A stretch of DNA of 64,000 nt from Streptosporangium nondiastaticum (GTDB lineage Bacteria; Actinomycetota; Actinomycetes; Streptomycetales; Streptomycetaceae). Shown here piece after piece: positions 8,147 to 17,596 of this stretch. Position numbers and translations under genes: made by a program. The stretch lies in the NCBI RefSeq assembly GCF_003011965.1, contig NZ_PXWG01000013.1, positions 1-64,000 of the forward strand, given 5' to 3'. Position 1 is the first letter of the stretch. Every line of letters begins with the position of its first letter. The notes beneath the pieces were generated by a model. The model saw only the letters and a program-made list of their open reading frames with translations, had not been told where the DNA came from and did no database searches.

Positions 8147-8662
8147 GCGGCGCAGCGTAGCGGTGGTTCTCCGCCGTACGGGCAGGCCGATCCGGCCGGC
8201 GGCGGCTGACGAGGGGCGGGTTCTCCGTGCCCGCGGTCGGATGAGACGGAGATACCCACCGGCCTTCCGCCATGACCTCCGCGGCAGGGCATCAGGCAGC
8301 TGCCGCGCACGGCCGCCGACGGCCGGCCCGCTGGTCGTCGGCGGTTCACCCGGAAGAAGTCCCAGCCGGACGACTGCAGGTGCTTGGTCGCCCTGTTCGG
8401 CGCGGTCGCCACCAGGCCGTTGTCACCGCGGGACCGAGCACGAGCGGACAGGGAACTCGGCTTTCGACGGCTACGCGCCTGCCGAAGGTGCCGGTCGACG
8501 GGTGATGGTGCGCCGAGGGCCGGTAGTCGATCGGTGAGAGTCGAGATCAAGCCACCAGCGAACAGATTCCCCTCGAACAACAGAGCCGAATTGCCAGCGC
8601 GGCAACGCGGTGATACCGCCCCCACCTGCAAGGTAACGGGTCAGCCAAGAAGCCGCCCCGAC
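8147..8662. other. Intergenic region with no recognisable gene
   Basis: Several overlapping frames are open on both strands, as expected at this GC content, but none has a ribosome site with a recognisable domain. It separates the divergent BASS and ZIP transporter genes and should hold their promoters. Confidence 0.5.
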
Positions 8663-8681
8663 AGTTGTTAGGCAAACCTTA
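8663..8681 (+). promoter_or_regulatory. Possible DmdR/IdeR iron box upstream of the ZIP gene
   Basis: The core TTAGGCAAACCTTA (8668-8681) resembles the right half and centre of the Streptomyces iron box TTAGGTTAGGCTCACCTAA, with TTAGGC and ACCT conserved in register. The left half is poor. It lies about 57 bases before the ZIP start, in promoter position. If real, the ZIP transporter would respond to iron status through a DtxR-family repressor rather than to zinc. Confidence 0.4.
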
Positions 8682-8737
8682 GTTGGCTTAATGTCGGCCC
8701 TCGCCTTCCCTTTCCCCCTCTTCCGCTGCGGAGTCCC

Positions 8738-9568
8738 ATGTCCAGTTCGCATGTCGCCCTGCTCGGCGCCATAGCCGGTTTCACCATCTACCTCGGCCTG
8801 CCCATAGGGCGCCTGCGACGCCCCACACCCCGGCTCAAGGCCGGCCTCAACGCCACTGCCATCGGCATTCTGATCTTCCTGGTCTGGGATGTCCTGACCC
8901 ATGCCTGGGAGCCGGTCGACGGCGCGCTCGCCGGGCATCACTGGGGAGCCGTCGCCTCCAACGGCCTCGTTCTCGTCCTCGGCCTCACCATCGGTCTGGC
9001 CGGCCTGGTCAGCTACGACGCCTGGACCGCGCGCCGCCGCGCCGCGGCCACGCCTCGCCCGGACGGCCCCGGGGCCGCGGTCGTCGAGGAGCCCGCCCGG
9101 GCAGCACGTTCGCAGGCCGGCGAACTCGCGCTGATGATCGCCACGGGCATCGGCCTGCACAACTTCGCCGAGGGCCTGGCCATCGGCAATTCCGCCGCGA
9201 AGGGAGAGATCTCCCTCGCCGTGCTGCTCATCATCGGCTTCGGCCTGCACAACGCCACGGAAGGCTTCGGCATCATCGCTCCGCTGGCCGCCGAGGGAGA
9301 ACGCCCGTCCTGGATCACCTTGCTCTGGCTCGGCCTGATCGGCGGCGGTCCCACCTTCGCCGGCACGCTGCTGGGCCAGCATCTGGTCAACGAGACCCTC
9401 TCCGTGGCCTTCCTGGGCCTGGCCGCCGGTTCGATCCTCTACGTGGTCATCGAGCTGCTGGCTGTCGCGCGCAAGGCCGCCATGAAGGAGCTGACGACCT
9501 GGTGCGTCCTGCTGGGCCTGGTGCTCGGCTTCGCCACCGACGCCGTCGTCACCGCGGCGGGCGTCTGA
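8738..9568 (+). CDS. ZIP-family divalent metal transporter
   Basis: The 276-residue membrane protein has eight predicted helices and the two ZIP metal-binding motifs: HNFAEG in helix IV (about residues 142-147) and HNATEG in helix V (about 171-176), which form the binuclear metal centre. A variable loop with Arg, Ala and Pro lies between helices III and IV. Bacterial ZIP proteins move Zn2+, Fe2+ or Mn2+ inward down their gradient. The possible iron box upstream suggests Fe2+ uptake under iron limitation, although the neighbourhood is zinc-related. A separate two-component system begins about 150 bases downstream. Confidence 0.88.
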   Translation: MSSSHVALLGAIAGFTIYLGLPIGRLRRPTPRLKAGLNATAIGILIFLVWDVLTHAWEPVDGALAGHHWGAVASNGLVLVLGLTIGLAGLVSYDAWTARRRAAATPRPDGPGAAVVEEPARAARSQAGELALMIATGIGLHNFAEGLAIGNSAAKGEISLAVLLIIGFGLHNATEGFGIIAPLAAEGERPSWITLLWLGLIGGGPTFAGTLLGQHLVNETLSVAFLGLAAGSILYVVIELLAVARKAAMKELTTWCVLLGLVLGFATDAVVTAAGV

Positions 9569-9715
9569 CGCCCGCCCGCCGGATGCCGCATGAGGTCCCG
9601 GAAGTCCCGGTCCACTCCCGGGGCCTCAAGAACTGAGCACGTCGACGCGGGTCACACGGGGCCGTACGAGGTGTACAGGTCGAACAGCAGCCTTCGCACG
9701 GCTAGCGTGAAAGGC

Positions 9716-10399
9716 GTGGCACGCGTTGTGATCGTCGAGGACGACGACACCATCGGAGACAGGCTCGCCTCGATGCTGCGCGCCCAGGGGTACGAGAGCG
9801 AGTGGTGTCCCGACGGTGCGGCGGCGCTCGCCCGTGCCGCCCGGGAGCCCGCCGAGCTGGTGCTGCTGGATCTGGGGCTGCCGGACGCCGACGGGTTCGA
9901 GCTGTGCCGGCGCCTGCGAGAGCTGCTTCCCGGTGCGGTGCTTGTGGTGCTGACGGCCCGGACCGGGGAGATGGACGTCGTGGAGGCCCTGGAGGCGGGG
10001 GCGGACGACTATCTGACCAAACCCTTCCGGCTCGCAGAGCTTCAGGCACGGATCGCGGCCCATCTGCGGCGTGCCGCACCCGGCGGGGCGGATGGCGCCG
10101 TACGGATCCGCCACGGCGACCTGCTGATCGACCGCGCCGCCCGGCGCTGTCTCACCGCGGCGGGCGAGGTGGAGCTGCGGCCGAAGGAGTTCGACCTCCT
10201 CGCCCGGCTGGCCGCCGCTGTCGGCCAGGCCGTGAGCCGGGAGGACTTGATGAGTGATGTGTGGGACGAGCACTGGTTCGGCCCCACCAAGACCCTGGAC
10301 GTCCACGTGGCCGCGCTGCGCCGCAAGCTCGGCGACCGGGCGCGGATCACGACGCTGCGGCACTTCGGTTACCGGCTCGAACCGCCGCCGGAGCACTGA
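9716..10399 (+). CDS. OmpR-family response regulator
   Basis: The 227-residue regulator has a receiver domain (residues 1-115) with VEDDD at the acidic pocket, the phosphoacceptor Asp in LVLLDLGLPDADGFE, the conserved Thr in VLTAR and Lys in LTKPF. A C-terminal winged helix (about 130-225) with ELRPKEFDLLARL and LDVHVAALRRKLGD follows. I use the GTG at 9716, which gives a receiver starting ARVVIVEDDD; the longer ATG at 9590 adds 42 residues without family support. The kinase gene starts 2 bases after its stop, so the pair is one operon. Confidence 0.92.
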   Translation: MARVVIVEDDDTIGDRLASMLRAQGYESEWCPDGAAALARAAREPAELVLLDLGLPDADGFELCRRLRELLPGAVLVVLTARTGEMDVVEALEAGADDYLTKPFRLAELQARIAAHLRRAAPGGADGAVRIRHGDLLIDRAARRCLTAAGEVELRPKEFDLLARLAAAVGQAVSREDLMSDVWDEHWFGPTKTLDVHVAALRRKLGDRARITTLRHFGYRLEPPPEH

Positions 10400-10401
10400 C
10401 C

Positions 10402-11697
10402 GTGCGGCGCCGCGTTCTCCGGGCGATCACCGTCGCCGTGGTGTGCGCGGTGACGCTGTTCTCCGTTCCCCTCGCGGTGGCGGTGTTCAGGCTGTACCGG
10501 CAGGACGAGTTCCGCGCATTGCAGGAACTCGCCGAGCGGACGGCGGTCGGGGTGCCGGCCAACGTGCACGACACCCGGGATCCCATGGAGGTGCCGAGCA
10601 CCGATCCCGGCACCCGGGTCGCCGTGTACGACGAGGAGGCCCACCTCGTCACCGGTTCCGGACCGGCCCGCGGCGACGGTCCCGTGCGCGACGCCCTGGC
10701 CGGCGGGACTCCGGCACGGCAGCTGGGCGACTGGCTGGTGACGGCGGTCCCGGTGGGGTCCGGGGAGCAGGTCCGGGCGGTGGTGCGGGCCGGTTCGCCG
10801 GCCGACGGGCCGTTGCGGCGGGCGGCGCTCACCTGGGCGGGAATGGCCGGGCTGGCGGTGTTCGCGGTCGGTGCCGGGGTGGCGCTGTCCGTACGGTCCA
10901 GCCGTCACCTCGCACAGCCGCTGGAAGCGCTCGCCGCGACAGCCCGACGGCTGGAGGGCGGTGACCTGACGGCACGAGCCGCCCCCTGCGGGCTGCCGGA
11001 GGCCGACGAGGTCGCCATCGCCCTCAACCGTGCCGCCGAACACGTCGAGCGGCTCCTGGCCCGGGAACGGTCCTTCAGCGCCGACGCCTCCCATCAGCTG
11101 CGCACCGCACTGACCAGAGCGCGCCTGGAGCTGGAGAGCGCGCTGGCCACCGGCGCCCCCGGGCCGCGCGACGCGATGCGCTCCGTCCTGGACTCACTCG
11201 CCGCCATGGAGACCACGCTGGGCGATCTGCTCTCCCTCGCCCGTGACCTGCCCGAGCGGGCACCCCTGGATCTGGGCTCGCTGCTCACCGAGGCCGAACG
11301 GCGCTGGCACGGCGAACTGGCGGCCGCTGGCCGGCCACTGCGGGTCCTCGTCGGGGAAGGGTTGCCCGAGGCGGTCGGCTCGCCGCGCGCGGCCCGGCAG
11401 GTGCTGGACGTGCTGCTGTCCAACGCCGCGGTCCACGGCCGGGGCGTGGTGACCGTCCGGGCCAGGGATGCCGCCGGGGTGGTGGCGGTGGACGTGGAGG
11501 ACGAGGGCCCGGGCCTGCCCGGCGACGAGGACGTCTTCGCCCGGCGGAGGCACGACGGCGGCGGGCACGGGATCGGGCTCGCGCTCGCCCGTTCCCTGGT
11601 GGAGGCCGAGGGTGGGCGGCTGAGGGTGTCGAGGAGGTCGCCGCACCCTCGTTTCACCTGGCTGATCGCCGGCGGGCGGGAAGGAGGGGAGCCGTGA
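10402..11697 (+). CDS. Sensor histidine kinase
   Basis: The 431-residue membrane kinase has a TM helix near residues 8-28, an extracytoplasmic sensor domain (30-135), a second TM helix (about 137-157), a HAMP domain (160-215), the H-box FSADASHQLRTAL (about 225-237), the N-box VLDVLLSNAAVH, and G-boxes DEGPGLPG and GHGIGLALAR. In the H-box the usual Pro after HQLRT is Ala, an uncommon change since that Pro kinks the helix in HisKA kinases. The phospho-His is present. It pairs with the preceding response regulator and converges on an ABC-lipoprotein operon that may be its target. Confidence 0.92.
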   Translation: MRRRVLRAITVAVVCAVTLFSVPLAVAVFRLYRQDEFRALQELAERTAVGVPANVHDTRDPMEVPSTDPGTRVAVYDEEAHLVTGSGPARGDGPVRDALAGGTPARQLGDWLVTAVPVGSGEQVRAVVRAGSPADGPLRRAALTWAGMAGLAVFAVGAGVALSVRSSRHLAQPLEALAATARRLEGGDLTARAAPCGLPEADEVAIALNRAAEHVERLLARERSFSADASHQLRTALTRARLELESALATGAPGPRDAMRSVLDSLAAMETTLGDLLSLARDLPERAPLDLGSLLTEAERRWHGELAAAGRPLRVLVGEGLPEAVGSPRAARQVLDVLLSNAAVHGRGVVTVRARDAAGVVAVDVEDEGPGLPGDEDVFARRRHDGGGHGIGLALARSLVEAEGGRLRVSRRSPHPRFTWLIAGGREGGEP

Positions 11698-11790
11698 CCG
11701 GCCGCTTTCGGATCGCGGCTCCCCTCGGGTCACAGCTCCCTTCGGATCACGACTCCCTCCAGGTCGAGCTCCCTTCGGGCACAGCCCGGG
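11698..11790. repeat. Short degenerate repeats between convergent operons
   Basis: Units around GGTCACAGCTCCC, GGATCACGACTCCC and CGAGCTCCCTTCGGG recur three to four times between the kinase stop and the permease stop. They could fold into a GC-rich bidirectional termination structure; no single dominant hairpin is obvious. Confidence 0.4.
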
Positions 11791-14436
11791 TCACAGCTCC
11801 CGGAGCTCCGTGAGCGGTGGCCGCCGTGCGTGCCGTACCGCCGTCCAGGCGGCCGCCGCCAGGGCCGTCGAGACGGCGGCGGCCAGGGCGCCGAGGTAGC
11901 CCCACGGCACGGCGAGGGCCGCCGGGGGCGGGTCGAAGACGCCGGAGAGCACCTTGACCAGCATCTCGGACAGTGCCCAGCCCAGGACGGTGCCGCCGGC
12001 CGCGCCCGCCACGGCGACCAAGGCGGCCTCGCTCCACACGAATCCGGACAACTGCCGCCCCCGGGCGCCCAGCACGGAGGCCAGTGCCAGGGTGCGCCGC
12101 CGCTCGGCCAGGCCGAGGGCGAGGACGAGACCGCCCGCCGCCGCCCCGATGGCCAGGGCGAAGCCGAGTTCGACGCGGGTGAGGCCGCTCAGGTCCACGG
12201 CGGTCAGACTGGAGCCGGTCACCGTCCGGGCCGACGGCAGGTCGGCGACGTGCGTGGCGGGGCCGAGCGCCGCCCGGACGCGCCGGGCCACGGCCTGCTG
12301 GCCGGTGCCCCCGGTGTCGACGAGCAGCGTACCGGCCGCGCTGTCCCCGGTCTGCCGGGCGACATAGGAGGCGTTGGCCACGAGGAAGCTGTCCTTGGGG
12401 GCGGTCGGGAACTCCTTGACGACACCCGCGAAGTGGAAGACGACGGAACGCAGCCGGTGGGTGCGGCTGTCCTGGAGGCGCAGGCTCACCTGGTCGCCGG
12501 GGTTGAGCTGGAAGTCCTTCGCCGTCTCGGCGCTGACGAGCAGGCCGTCGGGCCGGCGGGCCAGGTGGTCCATCAATTGCCGCGCCGTGCCGCCGGCGAA
12601 GTAGGCGTCCTGGAGCCGGCCAGCCGTCACGACGGTGGACGGCCGTATCCCGTACAGGTCCTGCAGGTCCGGGCCGACGTAGGCGAAGCGGTGCTGCAAC
12701 GGCTCGACCCGTCGCACGCCCGGGAGCGCCGCCACCCGTGCCGCGTCCGCCGGGCCCGACGTGGTGCCCGGGGACTCGGTGACGGTGACGTCGGCGCCGT
12801 TGGAAAGAACCGCGTCCACCTCGGCCTGCTGGCGGTACGTGGAGTTGAACACGGCGGTCGAGGCGGCGAACGCGGTCGCCAGCGCCAGCAGCACCACACC
12901 CCGCAGCACCGCGCCGCGCTGCCGCGACAGGCTCGCCGCCACCGTCCCGGACAGGGGCCCTGCCACCGGCCGCAGCAGCCGGGCCAGCACCGGCCGGCCC
13001 CGCCGCAGCACCAAGTCCACCACCAGCCAGGCCAGCAGCGCTCCGCCCGTCCACAGCAGCGCGGGCCCGGCGAACGCCCAGTAGTCCACCGACAGGGTGG
13101 GGGTGCCCTCGGGGGCGAGGACCAGGGCGTAATTCGTACGGCTGGTGATCCGGAACACCGCGAGCGACCCCAGCAGCAACCCGGCGGCCAGCGCCCACCA
13201 CGCGGCGCGCGGCACGGGCCGGCGCTCCACGACCGTGCGCCCGGCGACGACGGTGGAAGCCTTGAGGTCCCGGCGGGCGGGCAACAGGACGGTGGCGCCC
13301 GAGACGACCGCCCCCACGACGAGCGCGGCCACTGCCCGTCCAGCGGTGAACGCGCCGGTCGTGCCGAAGGCCACCCGGTCCAGCAGCGCCGCGACGCCCA
13401 GCCCCGCCGCCCCGCCGGCGGCCGCCACGACCAGGGCCTCCACGGCCGCCAGCTCAAGGATCCGCGCCGCCGAGGCGCCGCGCGCCCGCAGCAGGGACTG
13501 CTCCCGGCGCCGCCGGGCCGCTCCGGCGCCGGCCACCGCCGCCGTGAGCGCGCCGGCCAGCACCGCACCGGGGACGCCCAGGAAAAGGAAGAGCATCTGG
13601 GCGTACAAGGCGTCGGAGCGGGCCGCGTCCAGCACGGCGCCCAGGTTGTCGCCGACGACCGCGGTGCCCGCGAGCCGTGCCTCCGCGTTGTGGGCGCCGC
13701 CGGTCGCCGCCACGTAGGCGGACGCCGGGTCGTGCGGCAGCGCGTGACTGCGCCGTACGTGGATCTGGTCGTGGACGAGATCGGGGCGGCTCCTGGCAGG
13801 CGGGCCGAAGACGGAGTGCCAGCGAGCCTCGGGCAACAGCACGACGTTGTCCGGTGGTGCCGACGGCTGCGACTGCGGCGGCGCGCCCGCCTTCTGGAAG
13901 AGCGAGTCGGCATGCGGCAGATCCACCACGCCGTCCACTCGGACCTTCACCGGTGCCAGGCCCGCGCGCCCGATCGCGACCGTGTCGCCCGGGCCGGCGT
14001 GGAGGTTGGCGGCGGTCTGCTGGGCCAGCAGGACTCCGTCGCCGCGCCCGGCCAGCACCCGGAGCTCGCCGGGGAAGACCGAGCCGTATCCGGCCGGAAG
14101 GCCCAGGACCACACCGGGGCCGGTGGCCTGGGAGGTGCCCCCGGCGGTGGCGGTCAGTCCGCTGGTGCCGGCGTACCCGACGGGCAGTGCCGCCCGGGTG
14201 CCGGGGGTGTTCCGCACAGTGGCCAGCACGGCCCGGGGGTCGGCACCGCTCACCGTCTGCACCTGCCAGTCCACCGTGACGCCGCGGACGGACTGCTCGG
14301 TCATCGTCGCCCGCGTCGCCGCCAGGAAGCCGCCGAGCGCGGCCAGGAGCGCCACGGCCATGGCCACACCGGCCGCGACGCCGAGGAGCCGTCCGCCACG
14401 CCGGCGCAGCAGACCGGCCAGCCAGATCCCGATCAC
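11791..14436 (-). CDS. FtsX/MacB-type ABC transporter permease, double domain
   Basis: The 881-residue protein has an N-terminal TM helix (about 18-40), a large extracytoplasmic MacB periplasmic-core-like domain and three TM helices near 280-390. A second half repeats the plan: TM near 455-475 and about 515, an extracytoplasmic domain 530-740, and final helices around 760-870. This duplicated FtsX arrangement is typical of MacB/LolCE-type systems that work mechanically at the membrane on lipoproteins, peptides or antibiotics. It is the last gene of a four-gene operon; its ATG overlaps the stop of the ATPase gene by 4 bases. Confidence 0.88.
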   Translation of the reverse strand: MIGIWLAGLLRRRGGRLLGVAAGVAMAVALLAALGGFLAATRATMTEQSVRGVTVDWQVQTVSGADPRAVLATVRNTPGTRAALPVGYAGTSGLTATAGGTSQATGPGVVLGLPAGYGSVFPGELRVLAGRGDGVLLAQQTAANLHAGPGDTVAIGRAGLAPVKVRVDGVVDLPHADSLFQKAGAPPQSQPSAPPDNVVLLPEARWHSVFGPPARSRPDLVHDQIHVRRSHALPHDPASAYVAATGGAHNAEARLAGTAVVGDNLGAVLDAARSDALYAQMLFLFLGVPGAVLAGALTAAVAGAGAARRRREQSLLRARGASAARILELAAVEALVVAAAGGAAGLGVAALLDRVAFGTTGAFTAGRAVAALVVGAVVSGATVLLPARRDLKASTVVAGRTVVERRPVPRAAWWALAAGLLLGSLAVFRITSRTNYALVLAPEGTPTLSVDYWAFAGPALLWTGGALLAWLVVDLVLRRGRPVLARLLRPVAGPLSGTVAASLSRQRGAVLRGVVLLALATAFAASTAVFNSTYRQQAEVDAVLSNGADVTVTESPGTTSGPADAARVAALPGVRRVEPLQHRFAYVGPDLQDLYGIRPSTVVTAGRLQDAYFAGGTARQLMDHLARRPDGLLVSAETAKDFQLNPGDQVSLRLQDSRTHRLRSVVFHFAGVVKEFPTAPKDSFLVANASYVARQTGDSAAGTLLVDTGGTGQQAVARRVRAALGPATHVADLPSARTVTGSSLTAVDLSGLTRVELGFALAIGAAAGGLVLALGLAERRRTLALASVLGARGRQLSGFVWSEAALVAVAGAAGGTVLGWALSEMLVKVLSGVFDPPPAALAVPWGYLGALAAAVSTALAAAAWTAVRHARRPPLTELREL

Positions 14437-15185
14437 CGCCGGTCACCTTCCCTCTCCTGCCGGGTCCCCGGCCAGGTCCCAGGCCGGATATCTGTCCGAC
14501 CCTCCGGTTGGACCAGACGTCCATCGGCCATGTACCAGCGGATGTCCAGGGCGCGGGCCACCAGCGGGTCGTGGGTCGTCACCAGGACCGCCGCCTCCAG
14601 CTCAGCGGCGGCGGTCAGCAGCACCGCCAGCACCTGACGGCCCGTGGCGCGGTCCAGCTGGCCGGTCGGCTCGTCGGCCAGCACGAGGGCGGGCCCGCGC
14701 GCCAGCGCCCGGGCCACCGCGACGCGCTGGGCCTGCCCGGCCGACAACTCGTCCGGCAGCCGTCCGGCCAGCGATTCCAGGCCCAGGCGCGCCAGGGCCG
14801 CCCCCGCACGGGACGCGACCTCGTCCTCCGGCACGCCGTCGATCCGCAGCGGGAGCGCGACGTTCTCAGCAGCGGTGAGCGGGGGCAGCAGACTCGGGCC
14901 CTGGAAGACGACGCCGATGTGCCGGGCGAGTCCCTCCGCGCCCTCCTCGCCGAGCCCCGGGTGACTCACCCGGCCCGTCGTGGGCCGGTCCAGGCCCGCC
15001 ATCAGGTGCAGCAGGGTGGACTTGCCCGAGCCCGACGGCCCCACCACGCAGATGCGGGCGCCGGGCGGCACCGCGCAGGTCAGACCGTGCACGGCCACGA
15101 CGGCGCCCGGCCCGCGGCCGTAGGTGCGCGCCGCGCCCTCGCAGCGGACGAGCGGCACGCTGCCGGCGGGGGCCACGGCGCCCAT
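14433..15185 (-). CDS. ABC transporter ATPase (MacB/LolD-like), second of the operon
   Basis: The 250-residue ATPase carries Walker A GPSGSGKST (about residues 50-58), Q-loop VFQGPSLLP, a signature with ELSAGQAQRVAVARAL (LSAGQ in place of LSGGQ), Walker B LVLADEPTGQLD and the switch His in VTTHD. It should energise the FtsX-type permease encoded next. An ATG at 15185 overlaps the preceding stop (TGATG); an alternative ATG at 15194 adds three residues. Two different ATPases in one operon with one double permease suggests a heterodimeric motor. Confidence 0.9.
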   Translation of the reverse strand: MGAVAPAGSVPLVRCEGAARTYGRGPGAVVAVHGLTCAVPPGARICVVGPSGSGKSTLLHLMAGLDRPTTGRVSHPGLGEEGAEGLARHIGVVFQGPSLLPPLTAAENVALPLRIDGVPEDEVASRAGAALARLGLESLAGRLPDELSAGQAQRVAVARALARGPALVLADEPTGQLDRATGRQVLAVLLTAAAELEAAVLVTTHDPLVARALDIRWYMADGRLVQPEGRTDIRPGTWPGTRQEREGDRR

Positions 15186-15856
15186 CACGTCCACCGCCCG
15201 TCCCGCAGCCGCAGCACCCGGTCGGCCACCGCCGCCACGGCCCTGCTGTGGGTGACCACCACGACGGCCGTACCCTCCGCGGCACGCTCGCGCAGCAGGG
15301 CCAGCAGCCGCCGCTCGGTCTCCCCGTCCACCTCACCGGTCGGCTCGTCGGCGAGCAGCACACCGGGCGTGTTGGCGAGGGCGACGGCGAGTCCCGCGCG
15401 GGCTGCCTCCCCGCCGGACAGCTGGCGCGGCAGGGCACCCGCGCGGTGCGCGACTCCCGTCCGTTCCAGCAGCACCTGCGGCGGCACCCGGGGCCGGGCG
15501 GGCACCAGGCTCTGGACGAGCGCGATGTTGTCGCGCACGGTGAGGTGTTCGAGCAAATTGCCCGACTGAAACATAATTCCGATGCACTGTGCCCGGATGC
15601 GGCCCCGCTCGCGTTCGGGCCGGTGGCTGAGCCGCTCGCCGGCGACGGTCACGGCGCCGCCGTCGGGCTCGTCGAGGCCGGCCAGGCAGTTGAGCAACGT
15701 GGTCTTCCCCGACCCGGAGGGCCCCGTCACTGCCACTGTCTCACCCGGACCCACGTCCAGCCCCACCCCCTGCAGCGCGAGGGTCTCCTCCTCCCCGGCC
15801 CGGAAGAACCGGTACAGGGAACGGGCGCTGAGCACAGGGGCCACGGACGCGGTCAT
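15185..15856 (-). CDS. ABC transporter ATPase (MacB/LolD-like), first of the operon
   Basis: The 223-residue ATPase shows Walker A GPSGSGKTT, Q-loop MFQSGNLLEHLTVRDNI, signature QLSGGEAARAGLAVAL, Walker B VLLADEPTGEVD and the H-loop VVTHSRAV. It groups with LolD/MacB-like ATPases that serve FtsX-type permeases. The ATG at 15856 overlaps the lipoprotein stop (ATGA), and its own stop overlaps the next ATPase start by one base, so synthesis is translationally coupled along the operon. Confidence 0.9.
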   Translation of the reverse strand: MTASVAPVLSARSLYRFFRAGEEETLALQGVGLDVGPGETVAVTGPSGSGKTTLLNCLAGLDEPDGGAVTVAGERLSHRPERERGRIRAQCIGIMFQSGNLLEHLTVRDNIALVQSLVPARPRVPPQVLLERTGVAHRAGALPRQLSGGEAARAGLAVALANTPGVLLADEPTGEVDGETERRLLALLRERAAEGTAVVVVTHSRAVAAVADRVLRLRDGRWT

Positions 15857-16458
15857 CGCGACCACCGGAAGGAATCGGTGATGGTCCGCCAGGGATCGGC
15901 GTTGTCGGCCCCCACGCCGCCGGACAGGGTCAGCACGGCCTCGCCCTTGCCGGGCGAGAAGAAGACGAACCGCTGGACGTCCAGCGGGACGCTCTTGCCG
16001 GTCACCTGGTCGGGCGCCGAGTCCGCGCGGTACTCGGCGAGTACCGCCTTGCCGCCCTTACGCTGCACCTCGGTCACGGAGACGAGGGAGAAGTGCCTGC
16101 TCCCGGCCTGGATCGCGGGGAGGTCCCTGGTGCGTACGGAGTTCGTGGTCGGAGCCGTCTCGGCGGGGACGTGCTCGACGCGCACGCTGTTGAACTTGTC
16201 GGTGAACACCGTCGCCGCCCCCTGGGACATCCGCGACCAGCCCTCCGGCACCTTCACCGTGAAGGCACCGTCCGGGGACGACCAGGGCACGAACGCCTGG
16301 GTGTCGGGTATGTCACCGGGTGGATTCACGTCTGCCGGCTTCTGCGTCTGCGAGGGCGAAGCGGGCGGGTGCGAAGGGGACGACGAGGAGGAACAGGCCG
16401 CCCCGGCTCCGGCGACCAGGGCCAGAACGGCTGCGGCGGCAGCGAGGGAACGACGCAT
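15853..16458 (-). CDS. Secreted lipoprotein of the ABC operon
   Basis: The 201-residue product starts MRRSLAAAAAVLALVAG and reaches a cysteine at residue 22 in a GAGAAC context followed by a Ser-rich linker. This is a plausible though not ideal lipobox. The mature part (about residues 45-200) contains the pattern FVPWSSPDGAFTVKVPEGW and FVFFSPGKGEAVLTLSGG, seen in Streptomyces lipoproteins encoded next to MacB-like ABC genes. As first gene of the operon it may be the ligand-binding or anchoring partner of the transporter. Start chosen at ATG 16458; the in-frame ATG five codons upstream is also possible. Confidence 0.75.
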   Translation of the reverse strand: MRRSLAAAAAVLALVAGAGAACSSSSSPSHPPASPSQTQKPADVNPPGDIPDTQAFVPWSSPDGAFTVKVPEGWSRMSQGAATVFTDKFNSVRVEHVPAETAPTTNSVRTRDLPAIQAGSRHFSLVSVTEVQRKGGKAVLAEYRADSAPDQVTGKSVPLDVQRFVFFSPGKGEAVLTLSGGVGADNADPWRTITDSFRWSR

Positions 16459-16608
16459 GGCAGACACCTCCATGGCCGGCGCGGGGCGGCCGGAAGGCCG
16501 CTCCGGTTCCGTATCTCTGCCTCCACGCTATGAACCCTCGGGCCAGCGCCCGCACCGCCTGAGGTAAGCGCGCGGTGAAAAACCTGCCCCGGCGGGCCAG
16601 CGGAAGAA

Positions 16609-16770
16609 TCAGCAGCCGGCCTCACCCTGGACGGTCCGGACGTCGTGGTGGAGGCCAGCCGGAGCTGTCTCCGAGGTGACGACGGAGGCGGCCGCGCAAC
16701 CGGTGACGAGCGCCAGGACGTACCCCGCAACACACGACGCTGCCCTCCGCAGGGCCCACGAGCAGGGCAC
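16609..16770 (-). CDS. Possible very small lipoprotein
   Basis: A 53-codon frame from GTG 16770 encodes a basic start, a hydrophobic stretch and the lipobox LVTGC, followed by a short polar tail ending in QGEAGC. The lipobox is good, but the ribosome site is weak and no family is recognised. An upstream start as far as 16920 is possible. Treat as tentative. Confidence 0.3.
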   Translation of the reverse strand: MPCSWALRRAASCVAGYVLALVTGCAAASVVTSETAPAGLHHDVRTVQGEAGC

Positions 16771-17596
16771 TGACGCGCTGGGGCGTCCCGGCCCGGCCGT
16801 GGCGGCGGGGCTGATGGTGGAGTGCCGGGCGTGGTCATGGGTCCAGGGCAGCGCGGGCGATCGCATGCATGTCTCATGGGGGTGCGGATAAGCGGATCTG
16901 AGTGCTTCCGACCGACGCACTGGTGTCCTGGTTTACCGCTGCGAGCCTCACGGATAGCCATGCGTCACAAGGGGTAGTTGATCACCCGCGGCATGCACAG
17001 CACAGGAAGCCGTCAGGCCCGTCCGATATTCGAGCCGCCCTGCCCCGCCCCGGCAAGAGCACAGGGTGCGCTTCTGGCTAGCTTGGCCGGCGACAGACAC
17101 GAGACCAACCGCCGTCACTGTCTGTAAAAGACACCCCCGCTCTTTGGCTCCGTTTCCTGGACGCGACCCGGGCCTGCTCGGGTCCACTCACCCATCGATC
17201 TTGTTCGAAAATCGGTCGGTTGATGAACAAGGTAATAGCGAGGGGTATGCGGGCACGCCTGGGCCGGTGCTCTCGCCGCAGCGCCAACCGGAACGGACCG
17301 TGAAAGAGGCATACGCGGAAGCGACCGGTTTCCTGTCACGCTCACCGCCGGAGAGGTTCACACTACCGTGCGCCACAACTGTTTGCCTATCAGCAGTCGG
17401 TGGAACTGCTCCGGAGAGGAATGGCGAACCGCCGTCAACAAACCATCATTGGAAGCCAGGACTGAACCTGGGCTGCTGAAATGATGTATTCGCGGGATCA
17501 AGCAGGTGCTCGTGGGGTCACTCCATGATGTGAAAGCAGCAGTGCGGTAAACGTGCCGAGCCACTTCGGCAAGCCGCGCAGTGCAACGGTCCGCCT
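16771..17596. other. Long intergenic region before the Ole cluster
   Basis: No convincing gene is visible. It contains a 7-bp inverted repeat, CTTGTTC at 17200-17206 and GAACAAG at 17225-17231, spaced by 18 bases in an AT-richer stretch, which could be an operator or part of a promoter. An open frame at 17066-17479 has no RBS or domain and poor codon bias. Confidence 0.45.

Noticed and set aside
11830-14637. 935-codon open frame on the plus strand
   Set aside because: It is antisense to the FtsX-type permease, rich in Gly/Arg/Gln/His with no domain, and explained by codon bias of the real gene.
17066-17479. 137-codon frame before oleB
   Set aside because: There is no RBS, domain or good codon bias, so I treat the segment as intergenic.
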